Translations under genes and position numbers: made by a program
NCBI GenBank assembly: GCA_023423935.1
Contig: JAFAEQ010000004.1
Coordinates: forward strand, 1 to 28,221
From: Pseudomonadota bacterium
GTDB lineage: Bacteria; Pseudomonadota; Gammaproteobacteria; Steroidobacterales; Steroidobacteraceae
Direction of reading: 5' to 3'
Length of the DNA stretch: 28,221 bases
The notes under the pieces: generated by a model
What the model saw: only the letters and a program-made list of their open reading frames with translations
Told to the model about the DNA's origin: nothing
The model's database searches: none
Shown here: piece by piece, positions 7,888 through 14,946 of the stretch
How the letters are laid out: each line of letters starts with the position of its first letter
Numbering within the stretch: position 1 is the first letter of the stretch

Positions 7888-10300
7888 TGGTTGCTTCCTG
7901 CTGTACAAGCTGTTCCGCAGCCGAAGCGCGCCAATCAGCTAAACGTACGAGGGTTTCCAGCCAGGAGAGCCGAAACGGACCAAATTCATCCAGCAGCCGA
8001 AGGGCTCGTTCGCTCCAGGAAGGGCCTTGTTCACCAAGCCCGATCTCCATCAGCGCGAGTTTCAGCGTAGTGGCAACGCTGGACTCGCCGTCAAACTCCA
8101 GTGCAGGCAACGAGTCCCCTTCATGGACACCACGAGCGAAGCGCGTGCCGTCGGCACTAGGAGGTTCATTCGGCATGGCACGCAGACTCATACGCACCTT
8201 TCCGTGGTGAGCAAGGACCAGGTACGCGATGAGGTCGGCGTCAGGCTCCCCGTCATGTTGAGCGAGCCAGCCGAGCATTGATGCAAGTTCATGACGGAAG
8301 AAGCGCCGGCTGTGACGGACGGGCCCAGCACAGTCGGTCTTCGCGAGCGGCTGCTCGGGATCAGCAGGCGGGCGACAGCGGTACATGGTGCTCTGAAACA
8401 CCGTATGGAGCTTGCCCAGATCGTGCCAGCGACCGGCGCGTATCACGGCGTCGCGATGACCCGACTCGTCCACTGAGGCGCAGAGTCGCGCCGCGTGCTC
8501 GGCAACGTGAGCGAGGTGATCGGAAAGCAGCACGGGGTGGTTCTGTCGCGAACGCCGGTCGTCGGCGTAGTCGCGCTCGCTCTCAGGAGCCATCGCAATC
8601 TGCACGAGCGGAACAGGTGGCTTCTTGATGCCGGCATCGAAGCCTATAGTCACGTCGTAACCACCGTCGGCGTTGCATGCGAGCAGCACCATACCGGGAC
8701 GCACATTGCGATCACGCGCAAGCTTGATCCACTGGCCATCCAGTGCATCCCATTGCCAGAGCGTCGCTCGCTTGGCGAACGCGGTGATTTGCCCGATTGA
8801 TGCCGGGCACAGCTCATTGCGATTGGGCCTCGGTTGGGGCTCCGGGTGGTTGGGGTCATCTTTGAACTCGCGCCAGAACACTTGTACGCCGGGCGCTCCG
8901 CTGTCACGAATATAGTCGGAGACATCGACGTCGAACCCGGACAGGTCAGGGTCGGTGTTGAACAGATCGAGAAAGTCCTTGCGTCGCAGTACCGCCGTGA
9001 GTGGGCGAGCTTCGTCGGTCGATGGCAGATTCTGCGGGCTCGCGCTTGTAAGTGACGCGAGTTTGCTACGTGCCGCATCCAGCGATTCGCTGGTATAGGG
9101 CAGCACCAGCGTCTTCTCGGGTTCAATGTCGACCCAGAAGATGCGAGCGCCCTCCTCGTTGTACTCTCCGTATCGATTACAGCGACCGAAGCGTTGAACA
9201 AGCGATGCCCACGGCGCCAGTTCGCTGAACATCACCTTCGAAGAAACATCGACCCCGGCTTCGATGGCTTGCGTGGCGACGACGATGCGATCGACACCTG
9301 ATTCGTCGCGCAGCTTACGCGCCTGCTCCGCACGCTCGGCTGGGCGAAATCGGGCGTGGATCAAAAGATCGGACTTGTCCGACCGTCTTTTACGCAGTAG
9401 CTGGAACAGCTGCTGCGCTCGACTGACGCTGTTGAGGATAACGAGGGTCTGTGCACTCGCATCATGGCGGGCCAGCACTTCCGCACACAACGCTTCGAGA
9501 TACGCCGTTGCGTTCTGCTTGCTGTTCTCTGTAGCCAGGCAAAGCTCGGTCGCCGTCAGCGATTTGACGGCATTCAACCGGTCGGCGGCTTGCTGTCGAT
9601 CGGCATCGCCGATAGTGAGGCGCAGCAGGGATTCTGTGTGCGGCTTCAGATCCACCGTCGCCAGCCACTCGCGTCGCTGAGTAGCCGATACCCAGAGAGA
9701 ACGACTGGCTTTAGCCAACGAAAAATTACGACGGAAGGCTTCGAGTTGAGCCGAAGTCGCAAGCCCCGCGCCCATTAGTTGGACTTCGTCGTACACCCAA
9801 AAGCAGTCGTTGTGCAGCAGTGAAAAGTGAATCGGCCACTGGTAACGGCTCATCCCATAGCCGCGCATCAAAGCACGCGAGAGCAGCATGTCCTGGGTGC
9901 CGATGAGGATCATGTCCTCTTCCGGATACTCGGCCCAGGACTTAACGTCGTCCTCACCGCCCATCAACACATGGACGGACACCTTTCCCTTTCCCGCCTT
10001 TTCACTGTAAACATCGAGTCTTCGCAGCCATCCGACAATGTTGTCGTGCGTTTGCTCGACGAGCACTCGCATTGGCAAACACCAGACTAAGCGGCGCGGG
10101 GTTGTGGCATCCATGTCGCTGCGGCGACCACCGTTGCGCCAGCCACGTTTCCACAGCCACGCCAGCGTGACGGCAGCGGTTTTGCCCATACCCGTCTGCA
10201 CATCGAGCAGGTCGGGCCATGGATCCATTGCCAGCCTTGCTTGATACGCGAAGGGCTCTGGTTTGCCGGTTACCTGATGGAAGAAATCGGAATAGCTCAT
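7880..10300 (-). CDS. cas3: Cas3 helicase with C-terminal HD nuclease (type I-G)
   Basis: This is the effector nuclease-helicase that degrades target DNA after recruitment by Cascade. Numbering is for the 812-residue frame from a GTG at 10318. It has Walker A QTGMGKT (41-47), a DEAH-type box DEVQ (177-180), motif III SAT (211-213) and motif VI QRFGRCNR (375-382). The HD phosphohydrolase domain is at the C-terminus: H601, HD 632-633 in WHDLGK, H676, HH 704-705, D795. The helicase-then-HD order is the reverse of most Cas3 proteins but typical of type I-G/I-U. I prefer the ATG at 10300 (806 residues, MSYSDFF..., weak AAAGAG upstream) over the GTG at 10318. All catalytic motifs look intact. Confidence 0.93.
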   Translation of the reverse strand: MSYSDFFHQVTGKPEPFAYQARLAMDPWPDLLDVQTGMGKTAAVTLAWLWKRGWRNGGRRSDMDATTPRRLVWCLPMRVLVEQTHDNIVGWLRRLDVYSEKAGKGKVSVHVLMGGEDDVKSWAEYPEEDMILIGTQDMLLSRALMRGYGMSRYQWPIHFSLLHNDCFWVYDEVQLMGAGLATSAQLEAFRRNFSLAKASRSLWVSATQRREWLATVDLKPHTESLLRLTIGDADRQQAADRLNAVKSLTATELCLATENSKQNATAYLEALCAEVLARHDASAQTLVILNSVSRAQQLFQLLRKRRSDKSDLLIHARFRPAERAEQARKLRDESGVDRIVVATQAIEAGVDVSSKVMFSELAPWASLVQRFGRCNRYGEYNEEGARIFWVDIEPEKTLVLPYTSESLDAARSKLASLTSASPQNLPSTDEARPLTAVLRRKDFLDLFNTDPDLSGFDVDVSDYIRDSGAPGVQVFWREFKDDPNHPEPQPRPNRNELCPASIGQITAFAKRATLWQWDALDGQWIKLARDRNVRPGMVLLACNADGGYDVTIGFDAGIKKPPVPLVQIAMAPESERDYADDRRSRQNHPVLLSDHLAHVAEHAARLCASVDESGHRDAVIRAGRWHDLGKLHTVFQSTMYRCRPPADPEQPLAKTDCAGPVRHSRRFFRHELASMLGWLAQHDGEPDADLIAYLVLAHHGKVRMSLRAMPNEPPSADGTRFARGVHEGDSLPALEFDGESSVATTLKLALMEIGLGEQGPSWSERALRLLDEFGPFRLSWLETLVRLADWRASAAEQLVQQEATNE

Positions 10301-10323
10301 CTGGTCACTCTTTGTCACGACCG

Positions 10324-10494
10324 TCAGCAGATGCAGCGGACTTCATGAACACGGATCGTTCCTTTTGGCGCCCCAACGGGCTCTCGTGTTAGGTAGAACG
10401 GCAGCTCGAACGCCTGCCGCAGCAATGAACGGTGTCCGGCGTTCAGCGCGCCCGATAGAAGCGCGGGAATAACAATCGAAAGCGCGTCCGCCAT
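10324..10494 (-). CDS. Small 56-residue ORF ahead of cas3
   Basis: This 57-codon frame (ATG at 10494-10492, TGA at 10326-10324) encodes a protein beginning MADALSIVIPALLSGALNAG and ending RVHEVRCIC. The ATG has AGGGAG 9 bases upstream, one of the better ribosome binding sites in the locus. The frame ends 5 bp before the GTG and 23 bp before the ATG proposed for cas3, so it would be the first gene of the cas operon. The N-terminal 18 residues are hydrophobic; the rest is mixed with basic residues and two terminal cysteines. I recognise no family. It could be a genuine small Cas-linked protein, a leader peptide coupling cas3 translation, or chance. Confidence 0.45.
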   Translation of the reverse strand: MADALSIVIPALLSGALNAGHRSLLRQAFELPFYLTREPVGAPKGTIRVHEVRCIC

Positions 10495-10929
10495 GTGTTG
10501 TGGCTCCCTGTGTTCGCCATCCCGGGATGGGAGGCATTGAACACGGCTCGAGTCTCATTTCGTGAGACTGGCCGCCCGTCAGCGATTTATGTGTTCTGGA
10601 TCGATTTCGATCTGTGACAAGCGCGGCAGATATCTCTCCATTCGCACCGCTGTCGCGATCTTTCCGCTCGGAACGTGAAGGCGCTCACAAGCGAGCGGTC
10701 GGATTCTTCGACAGTAACAGTGCATGTCGACTTCAGCTGTTCGAAGACGAGCGGGTTGCCGCGGAAGAAGTCTGTTGATCAGTCTTGAATAACAGTTCGC
10801 TTCTTCGTTCTTTGGCTCTTGCGATGTTCTGTTCGGCTAAAGCCGAACCCACAAGAGAAGAGGCTGCTGGCCAACTGGTCTGCTGGTCTGCTGGCCAGGC
10901 CTTCGAAGCGACGCATCATGGATCAGGTC
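10495..10929. promoter_or_regulatory. Upstream region of cas operon with three inverted repeats
   Basis: This 435-bp gap lies downstream of the GNAT gene and upstream of the leftward cas operon, so it should contain the cas promoter. I see a perfect 14-bp palindrome CCATCCCGGGATGG at 10517-10530, an inverted repeat AGTCTCA-N5-TGAGACT at 10551-10569, and GATCG-ATTT-CGATC at 10599-10612. Any of these could be an operator. A TTGTCA hexamer (10620-10615, minus strand) lacks a well-spaced -10. The right part (10860-10905) holds short CTGGTCTGCTGG-type repeats related to the islands further right. Confidence 0.4.
10831..10853 (-). repeat. Single REP-like hairpin upstream of cas operon
   Basis: GTTCGGCTAAAGCCGAAC (10831-10848) is a perfect 8-bp stem with a 2-base loop, followed by CCACA. 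Read on the minus strand it is TGTGGGTTCGGCTTTAGCC..., the same layout as the REP-like elements in the islands at 16.6-25.9 kb, with a third version of the stem sequence. Confidence 0.7.
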
Positions 10930-11463
10930 TCAACCGTCGACAGGATGCGCAGGCGTGTCGAGCGTGAGCTGATAGAACGCGAGATCGAGCCAGCGGCCGA
11001 ATTTGAATCCGGCTTGCTTGATGGTGCCGGCGTGGACGAAGCCCAGCTTTTCGTGAAGGGCGATGCTGCTTGCGTTGGCCACATCGATGCCGCCGATCAT
11101 CACGTGATAGTTCTGGCTGCGTGCTGCCGCGATGATCTCGTGCATGAGCGCCTTGCCCAGGCCGCGACCGCGATGATCCTTGTGAATGTAGATCGAGTGC
11201 TCCACCGAATATTTATACGCAGGCCAGGCGCGGAAAGTGCCGTAGCTCGCGAAGCCGAGCAGCGTGCCGTCGGGATCGAATGCACCGATCACAGGGAATC
11301 GACCGGCTTCTTTGGCCTTGAACCAGCTGATCATCGCTTCGGGGGCGCGAGGTTGGTAGTCGTAGAGCGCGGTCGAGTTGACGATGGCCTCGTTCAGGAT
11401 CTCGAGGATCGCCGGCGCATGTCGATCGTACGTGCAGGGCTCGTGGCGAATCGCGTGGTTCAT
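10930..11463 (-). CDS. GNAT N-acetyltransferase, PAT/YncA type
   Basis: This 177-residue GNAT-fold enzyme transfers an acetyl group from acetyl-CoA to a small amine. The pyrophosphate-binding loop is HRGRGLGKAL (97-106), preceded by the VEHSIYIHKDHRG strand with E88. The late ANASSIALHEKLGF (129-142) and the N-terminal block ILNEAIVNSTALYDYQPR are typical of the phosphinothricin/methionine-sulfoximine acetyltransferase group (Pat, YncA/MnaT). Substrate cannot be read from sequence. Its start overlaps the stop of the upstream glutaminase-like gene in ATGA (11460-11463), so the two form an operon. Confidence 0.87.
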   Translation of the reverse strand: MNHAIRHEPCTYDRHAPAILEILNEAIVNSTALYDYQPRAPEAMISWFKAKEAGRFPVIGAFDPDGTLLGFASYGTFRAWPAYKYSVEHSIYIHKDHRGRGLGKALMHEIIAAARSQNYHVMIGGIDVANASSIALHEKLGFVHAGTIKQAGFKFGRWLDLAFYQLTLDTPAHPVDG

Positions 11464-12155
11464 GCTTCACACGCCTGGATGAATGAGGCCACTAGGGGCG
11501 GCACCTTTCCAGCAAGCGCTGCACGCTCCGGCTGGAACAAGGTCGCGACAAAGAACGGATGTGTGTCGAGCTCGATCGCTCGGACTTCCCCGGCGTCGTC
11601 ATGCGCCGTTGCCACCAAGGGCCCGCGCAGCAAAGCATCGGCGAGCTCGGGATTGAGTCCATAGCGACAGTGATAGCCCTCGCTCGCCATCGCGGCGTCA
11701 TAGGCCCGCGCGAGACGCGAGTCCGGCTTGAAACGGATCGTGTCTTTGACCTCGACCAATGAACATGCGAGCGGTGCAATCACGGCTCGCTCGGCCTCGG
11801 GTGCAGTTTCCGCGTGTTCCGCATCCGACCAGCCCAGCACGTTGCGCGCATATTCGATGACCGCATGCTGAAAGCCGCCGCAGGTCCCGAGAAACGGCAC
11901 CGATCCGCAACGCGCGTAACCGATCGCGAGCAGTGCGCCCGCCATGTTGCGATACGGGCTGCCCGGAACGCACCACAAGCCGTCGTATCGATGCAGGGGA
12001 TCTGTCGATGTAATTGCGTCTGTGGCGAGCCACTCGAAGTGGACTTCGCGATGACTGGACGCCGCTGCCAGTTGCAGGGCCAGCGGAATCGCTCGATGCG
12101 CCAGCACCGAGGCGCTTACGTCGCCGACGAGACCTATCGTGAGTGATCGCTTCAT
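11460..12155 (-). CDS. CTP synthase C-terminal region-related protein
   Basis: This 231-residue class I glutamine amidotransferase-like protein resembles the glutaminase half of CTP synthase (IGLVGD, CVPGSPYRNMAGALLAI, FLGTCGGFQHAVIEYARNVL). C92 sits at the nucleophile elbow GTCGG. The expected catalytic His of CTP synthase is replaced: the final motif reads LFQPE (Q208, E210) instead of FHPE. From memory this is normal for this stand-alone family, whose members in some genomes carry selenocysteine at the C92 position; here it is an ordinary Cys codon. The frame extends upstream to 12410 but the family begins at MKRSLTIGLVGD, so I use the ATG at 12155. It overlaps the GNAT gene by 4 bp. The reaction is unknown. 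Confidence 0.85.
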   Translation of the reverse strand: MKRSLTIGLVGDVSASVLAHRAIPLALQLAAASSHREVHFEWLATDAITSTDPLHRYDGLWCVPGSPYRNMAGALLAIGYARCGSVPFLGTCGGFQHAVIEYARNVLGWSDAEHAETAPEAERAVIAPLACSLVEVKDTIRFKPDSRLARAYDAAMASEGYHCRYGLNPELADALLRGPLVATAHDDAGEVRAIELDTHPFFVATLFQPERAALAGKVPPLVASFIQACEA

Positions 12156-12303
12156 GCGGATGAGTATCGGTGAACCGTCCCAGGCGGCGAAATGCACATC
12201 CGCGATTGTTTTCGAGAAGGTCGACACCTGTCCACCGCGAAGGCAGACGAAAGACGAGTGGCGCTCTCGATGCTCTTGCGTCCCACTTACATTCCCGGGG
12301 GGC

Positions 12304-12711
12304 TTACGTCTCGGGACTGTCGGTATCGAGTCCGCCCTGCTGGATGGAGCGCCGCGCCTCCAGCGCGAGCGCTCGATAGCGTTCCTTGAACGCGTCGAGC
12401 GTCTTCTCATCCAGCTCTTCCAGATTCAGCAGCGCATTGTGCGCGCCCTGCATCGCGCGGATCAGCTCATCGAGCTTGATCTGCATCGCTTCCGTGTCGC
12501 GGTTCTGTGTGCTCTGGATCAGAAACACCATCAAGAACGTGACGATGGTGGTTCCTGTGTTGATGATGAGCTGCCAGGTATCGCTGAAATGGAAGATGGG
12601 ACCGCTGATCCCCCACACGACGATGATGCCTGCGGCGAGCAGGAACGTCCCGGGCCGTCCTGAAACGTGCGACGCCTTCTGGGCCAGCTTCGAATACGTA
12701 TTCCCCGACAT
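12304..12711 (-). CDS. Low-affinity iron permease family (PF04120) membrane protein
   Basis: This 135-residue inner-membrane protein has two predicted membrane segments (about 22-39 and 48-66) joined by a short loop. The block GPIFHFSDTWQLIINTGTTI and the following FLMVFLIQSTQNRDTEA are nearly invariant in PF04120. The tail (75-125) is charged and probably coiled, KLDELIRAMQGAHNALLNLE. The family is named after a yeast low-affinity iron permease; the bacterial role is not established. The start at 12711 has GAGGAG 7 bases upstream. Upstream in-frame codons belong to the spacer. Confidence 0.87.
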   Translation of the reverse strand: MSGNTYSKLAQKASHVSGRPGTFLLAAGIIVVWGISGPIFHFSDTWQLIINTGTTIVTFLMVFLIQSTQNRDTEAMQIKLDELIRAMQGAHNALLNLEELDEKTLDAFKERYRALALEARRSIQQGGLDTDSPET

Positions 12712-12803
12712 GAGCACTCCTCGCAATGACGGCGACGAGGAGATTGTGCCTGCACCTCGGCTTCGAAGTAACGAGGACAGGACAATTGGGGGAGCAGCGC
12801 AGG

Positions 12804-13349
12804 TCAACCAAGCGGCATCAGCGCCAGAGCGGAAATCGCCAGGAAGGTACCGAGGATCGCGCCGGCCAGAACATCGCTTGGATAATGCAACCCGAGAACG
12901 ACGCGCGAGGCGGCCACCAGGATCGCGAACGGAATGCAGATCGCACCGAGTCCCGGATAGGCTGCAGTGAGGAGAATGGTGAAGTTCACGGCATGCAGCG
13001 TGTGTCCCGAGGGGAAACTGTAGCGATCGAGCGCGCGCGTTCCGGGCACGATGCCTGCGAGCGAAATGTAGGGGCGCTCGCGCACCAGCCGTGACTTCAG
13101 ATACCTATATAAGAGGACCCCGGTCAGACCGGCCAGCGCCGCACGCACTGCCGGCAGAGCCGCCTGCTCACGATCGACGATGAGCGTGGCGAGTACGAGC
13201 GCATACCAGAAGATACCGTCGCCCAGCCGGCTGACGATCACGAACAGTTCGCGGACGTACGGCCGGCCGCAACCGCGGTTCATCTTCAGGCACCAGCCGT
13301 GCTCGAAGGCATCGATGCGCCGGAACAGATCGGCAGCGCGCGCAGACAT
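12804..13349 (-). CDS. PAP2-family membrane phosphatase
   Basis: This 181-residue integral membrane phosphatase has all three signature blocks of the PAP2 superfamily: KSRLVRERP (85-93), FPSGHT (112-117, catalytic H116) and SRVVLGLHYPSDV (148-160, nucleophile H155). Members dephosphorylate lipid phosphates such as phosphatidic acid, phosphatidylglycerophosphate or undecaprenyl diphosphate; the substrate is not decidable here. Four to five membrane helices are apparent. The ATG at 13349 is preferred over 13370 because GGGAG lies 8-9 bases upstream. It is followed after 92 bp by the PF04120 gene on the same strand and is divergent from the response regulator. Confidence 0.9.
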   Translation of the reverse strand: MSARAADLFRRIDAFEHGWCLKMNRGCGRPYVRELFVIVSRLGDGIFWYALVLATLIVDREQAALPAVRAALAGLTGVLLYRYLKSRLVRERPYISLAGIVPGTRALDRYSFPSGHTLHAVNFTILLTAAYPGLGAICIPFAILVAASRVVLGLHYPSDVLAGAILGTFLAISALALMPLG

Positions 13350-13544
13350 GCGACTTTCTCCCGGGTGCAATTGGGGCTACTGTGATCCGCCGATGCTGCG
13401 AAGCGCTGACGTTTCCATGAACGTTGTGTGACCCCGCGGGAGGAACAGAAGCGTCCGCATGTCCGGTGCCGCCGTCAGACGGCATGCGCTCGAGCGCGAC
13501 AGACCACTAGAATATGACCGTCTGCTTACGAACCCAGCCAGCTC

Positions 13545-14240
13545 ATGCACCTGCTCGTCATCGAAGACCACGCCGACATCGCAGCCAACATCGCCGAATA
13601 TTTCGAGGCGCGCGGCGATCTCGTCACGCATGCTGTCGATGGCGCGGCGGGGCTCGAGCTGGCTCTGCACAACGTGTATGACGCCATCGTGCTCGACCTG
13701 ATGCTTCCCGGCATGGATGGCATTGCCGTGTGCCGCAACCTGCGGCATGCCGGACACACTCGCGTGCCGATCCTCATGCTGACGGCGAAAGATCTGCTCG
13801 CCAATAAGGTCGAAGGGTTCGAAGCCGGCGCCGACGACTATCTGGTGAAGCCGTTCTCGCTCCTCGAGCTGGACGCGCGACTGAAAGCGCTCGTGCGCCG
13901 CGCCAGTCCGTCGGATGCTCCCCGCGTTCTCACCGTGGGCGATTTGAAGTTCGATCTGAACACGCTCGAAGCCGAGCGCGGCGGCGAGCGCATCAAACTC
14001 AATCCCACCACGCGGCGCATTCTGGCCGTGCTCATGCAGAACAGTAATCGTGTCGTGACGCGCGCCGAGCTCGAACACGAACTGTGGGGCGACCGCGCGC
14101 CCGAAGGCGACTTCCTGCGCGCGCACATGCACGCACTGCGCACCGCCATCGACAAGAACTTTCCCGTAAAACTCCTGCACACCGTTCACGGCATTGGCTA
14201 TCGGCTGAGCAATGGACAAGCAATGAGCAATGAGCAATGA
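13545..14240 (+). CDS. OmpR-family response regulator
   Basis: This 231-residue two-component regulator has an N-terminal receiver domain with acidic pocket E7/D8, phospho-acceptor D51 in IVLDLMLPG, T80 and K102 in VKPFS. The C-terminal winged-helix DNA-binding domain (about 128-221) ends in the usual HTVHGIGYRL. The family normally stops here; this protein continues with SNGQAMSNEQ (222-231), encoded by the 7-bp repeats that begin at about 14207, and its TGA stop lies inside the repeat. The probable partner kinase follows on the same strand but about 700 bp away, beyond the repeat block. The start ATG has no strong ribosome binding site. Confidence 0.94.
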   Translation: MHLLVIEDHADIAANIAEYFEARGDLVTHAVDGAAGLELALHNVYDAIVLDLMLPGMDGIAVCRNLRHAGHTRVPILMLTAKDLLANKVEGFEAGADDYLVKPFSLLELDARLKALVRRASPSDAPRVLTVGDLKFDLNTLEAERGGERIKLNPTTRRILAVLMQNSNRVVTRAELEHELWGDRAPEGDFLRAHMHALRTAIDKNFPVKLLHTVHGIGYRLSNGQAMSNEQ

Positions 14241-14419
14241 GCAGTTAGTAATGAGGAATGAGCAATGAGTAGTGAGCAATGGGGAATGAGGAATGGGGAA
14301 GCAACGAGCAATTGGTAATGAGTAGTTAGTAATGAGCAATGGGGAATGAGGAATGGGAATGACCAAGAGGAGTAAGCAATGAGTAATGAGCAGTTAGGTG
14401 AGAAATGGGAATGACCAAG
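14207..14419 (+). repeat. Left arm of 7-bp repeat (GAGCAAT type)
   Basis: This stretch is a degenerate tandem array of heptamers such as GAGCAAT, GAGGAAT, GAGTAGT, TAGTAAT and GGGGAAT, starting inside the 3' end of the response regulator gene. The same units appear in reverse complement at 14755-14944, so the two arms could pair around a 335-bp centre. There is no sign of a gene inside. Confidence 0.85.
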
Positions 14420-14457
14420 GAGAACTAGTGACCCGTAACAGCCGATTCAGTATTGAT

Positions 14458-14585
14458 GTCACCGCGGCGAAGGCCTCCGAGGGGGTCACCCCAGCGTAGG
14501 CCCCGAGGGGTCACCCCGGCCAAGGCCGTTAAGGGGTCACCCCGGCGAAGGCCCGGAGGGGTCACCCCGGCGTAGGCCGGGGTCC
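14458..14585 (+). repeat. Tandem GTCACCCCGGCGAAGGC repeat, five copies
   Basis: Copies of GTCACCCCGGCGAAGGC-type sequence start at 14458, 14485, 14510, 14536 and 14561, a spacing of 25-27 bp, with small changes between copies. The sequence resembles the widespread proteobacterial intergenic element GTCATCCCGGCGAAGGCCGG, here with CACC in place of CATC and tandemly amplified. Confidence 0.8.
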
Positions 14586-14615
14586 AGGCCCTGTGACCGA
14601 AGGGAATCCCGCGCG

Positions 14616-14642
14616 GAGATCCCGGCCTTCGCCGGGATGACA
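14616..14642 (-). repeat. Inverted copy of the GTCATCCCGGCGAAGG element
   Basis: Read on the minus strand this is GTCATCCCGGCGAAGGCCGG. It contains a perfect 8-bp stem ATCCCGGC/GCCGGGAT with loop CTTC at 14619-14638. It is opposed to the five tandem copies to its left, so the two can fold together. Confidence 0.7.
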
Positions 14643-14754
14643 ACCAAAGCAGCACTCTTGAATCAGTCGTTACAGTCCACTAGCGGATTAGAGAATCGGG
14701 AATACCGAAGAGGATCTCGTCAGATTTCGATCCTCCTGCCTGACTCCCCATCTC

Positions 14755-14944
14755 CCGTTCGCAATTACTCACTACTCATTACTCATTGCTAATTTCCCAT
14801 TGCTCATTGCTCACTACTCATTACTCATTGCTGATCGGCTAACTGCTCATTACTCATTACCCATTGCATTGGCAAACTGCTCATTACTCATTGCTAATTT
14901 CCCATTGCTCATTGCTCATTACTAATTGCTAATTGGCTAACTGC
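14755..14944 (-). repeat. Right arm of 7-bp repeat, inverted
   Basis: Degenerate heptamers ATTGCTC, ATTACTC and ACTACTC form the reverse complement of the left arm. Inside it a 39-bp segment at 14775-14813 recurs without change at 14880-14918, showing recent duplication. The arm runs to within 3 bases of the histidine kinase start codon and occupies the place where its ribosome binding site would be. Confidence 0.85.
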
Positions 14945-14946
14945 CC

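Noticed and set aside
10343..10558. A 71-codon minus-strand frame upstream of cas3
   Set aside because: It overlaps the 56-codon frame in another phase, has no ribosome binding site, and its composition (Arg, Ala, Pro, Cys rich) looks like out-of-frame translation.
10587..10620. TTGTCA ... CATAAA as the cas promoter on the minus strand
   Set aside because: The spacing is about 22 bases, too long for a standard sigma-70 promoter, so it is not listed as one.
10819..11664. A 281-codon plus-strand frame
   Set aside because: It is antisense to the GNAT gene and crosses into the glutaminase-like gene; it has no domain.
13508..13513. TAGAAT as a -10 box for the response regulator
   Set aside because: No matching -35 is visible at 16-18 bases upstream, so the call would rest on six bases.
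13377..14366. A long minus-strand frame running from the repeat arm over the response regulator
   Set aside because: It is antisense to a clear OmpR regulator, and its N-terminus is just translated heptamer repeat.
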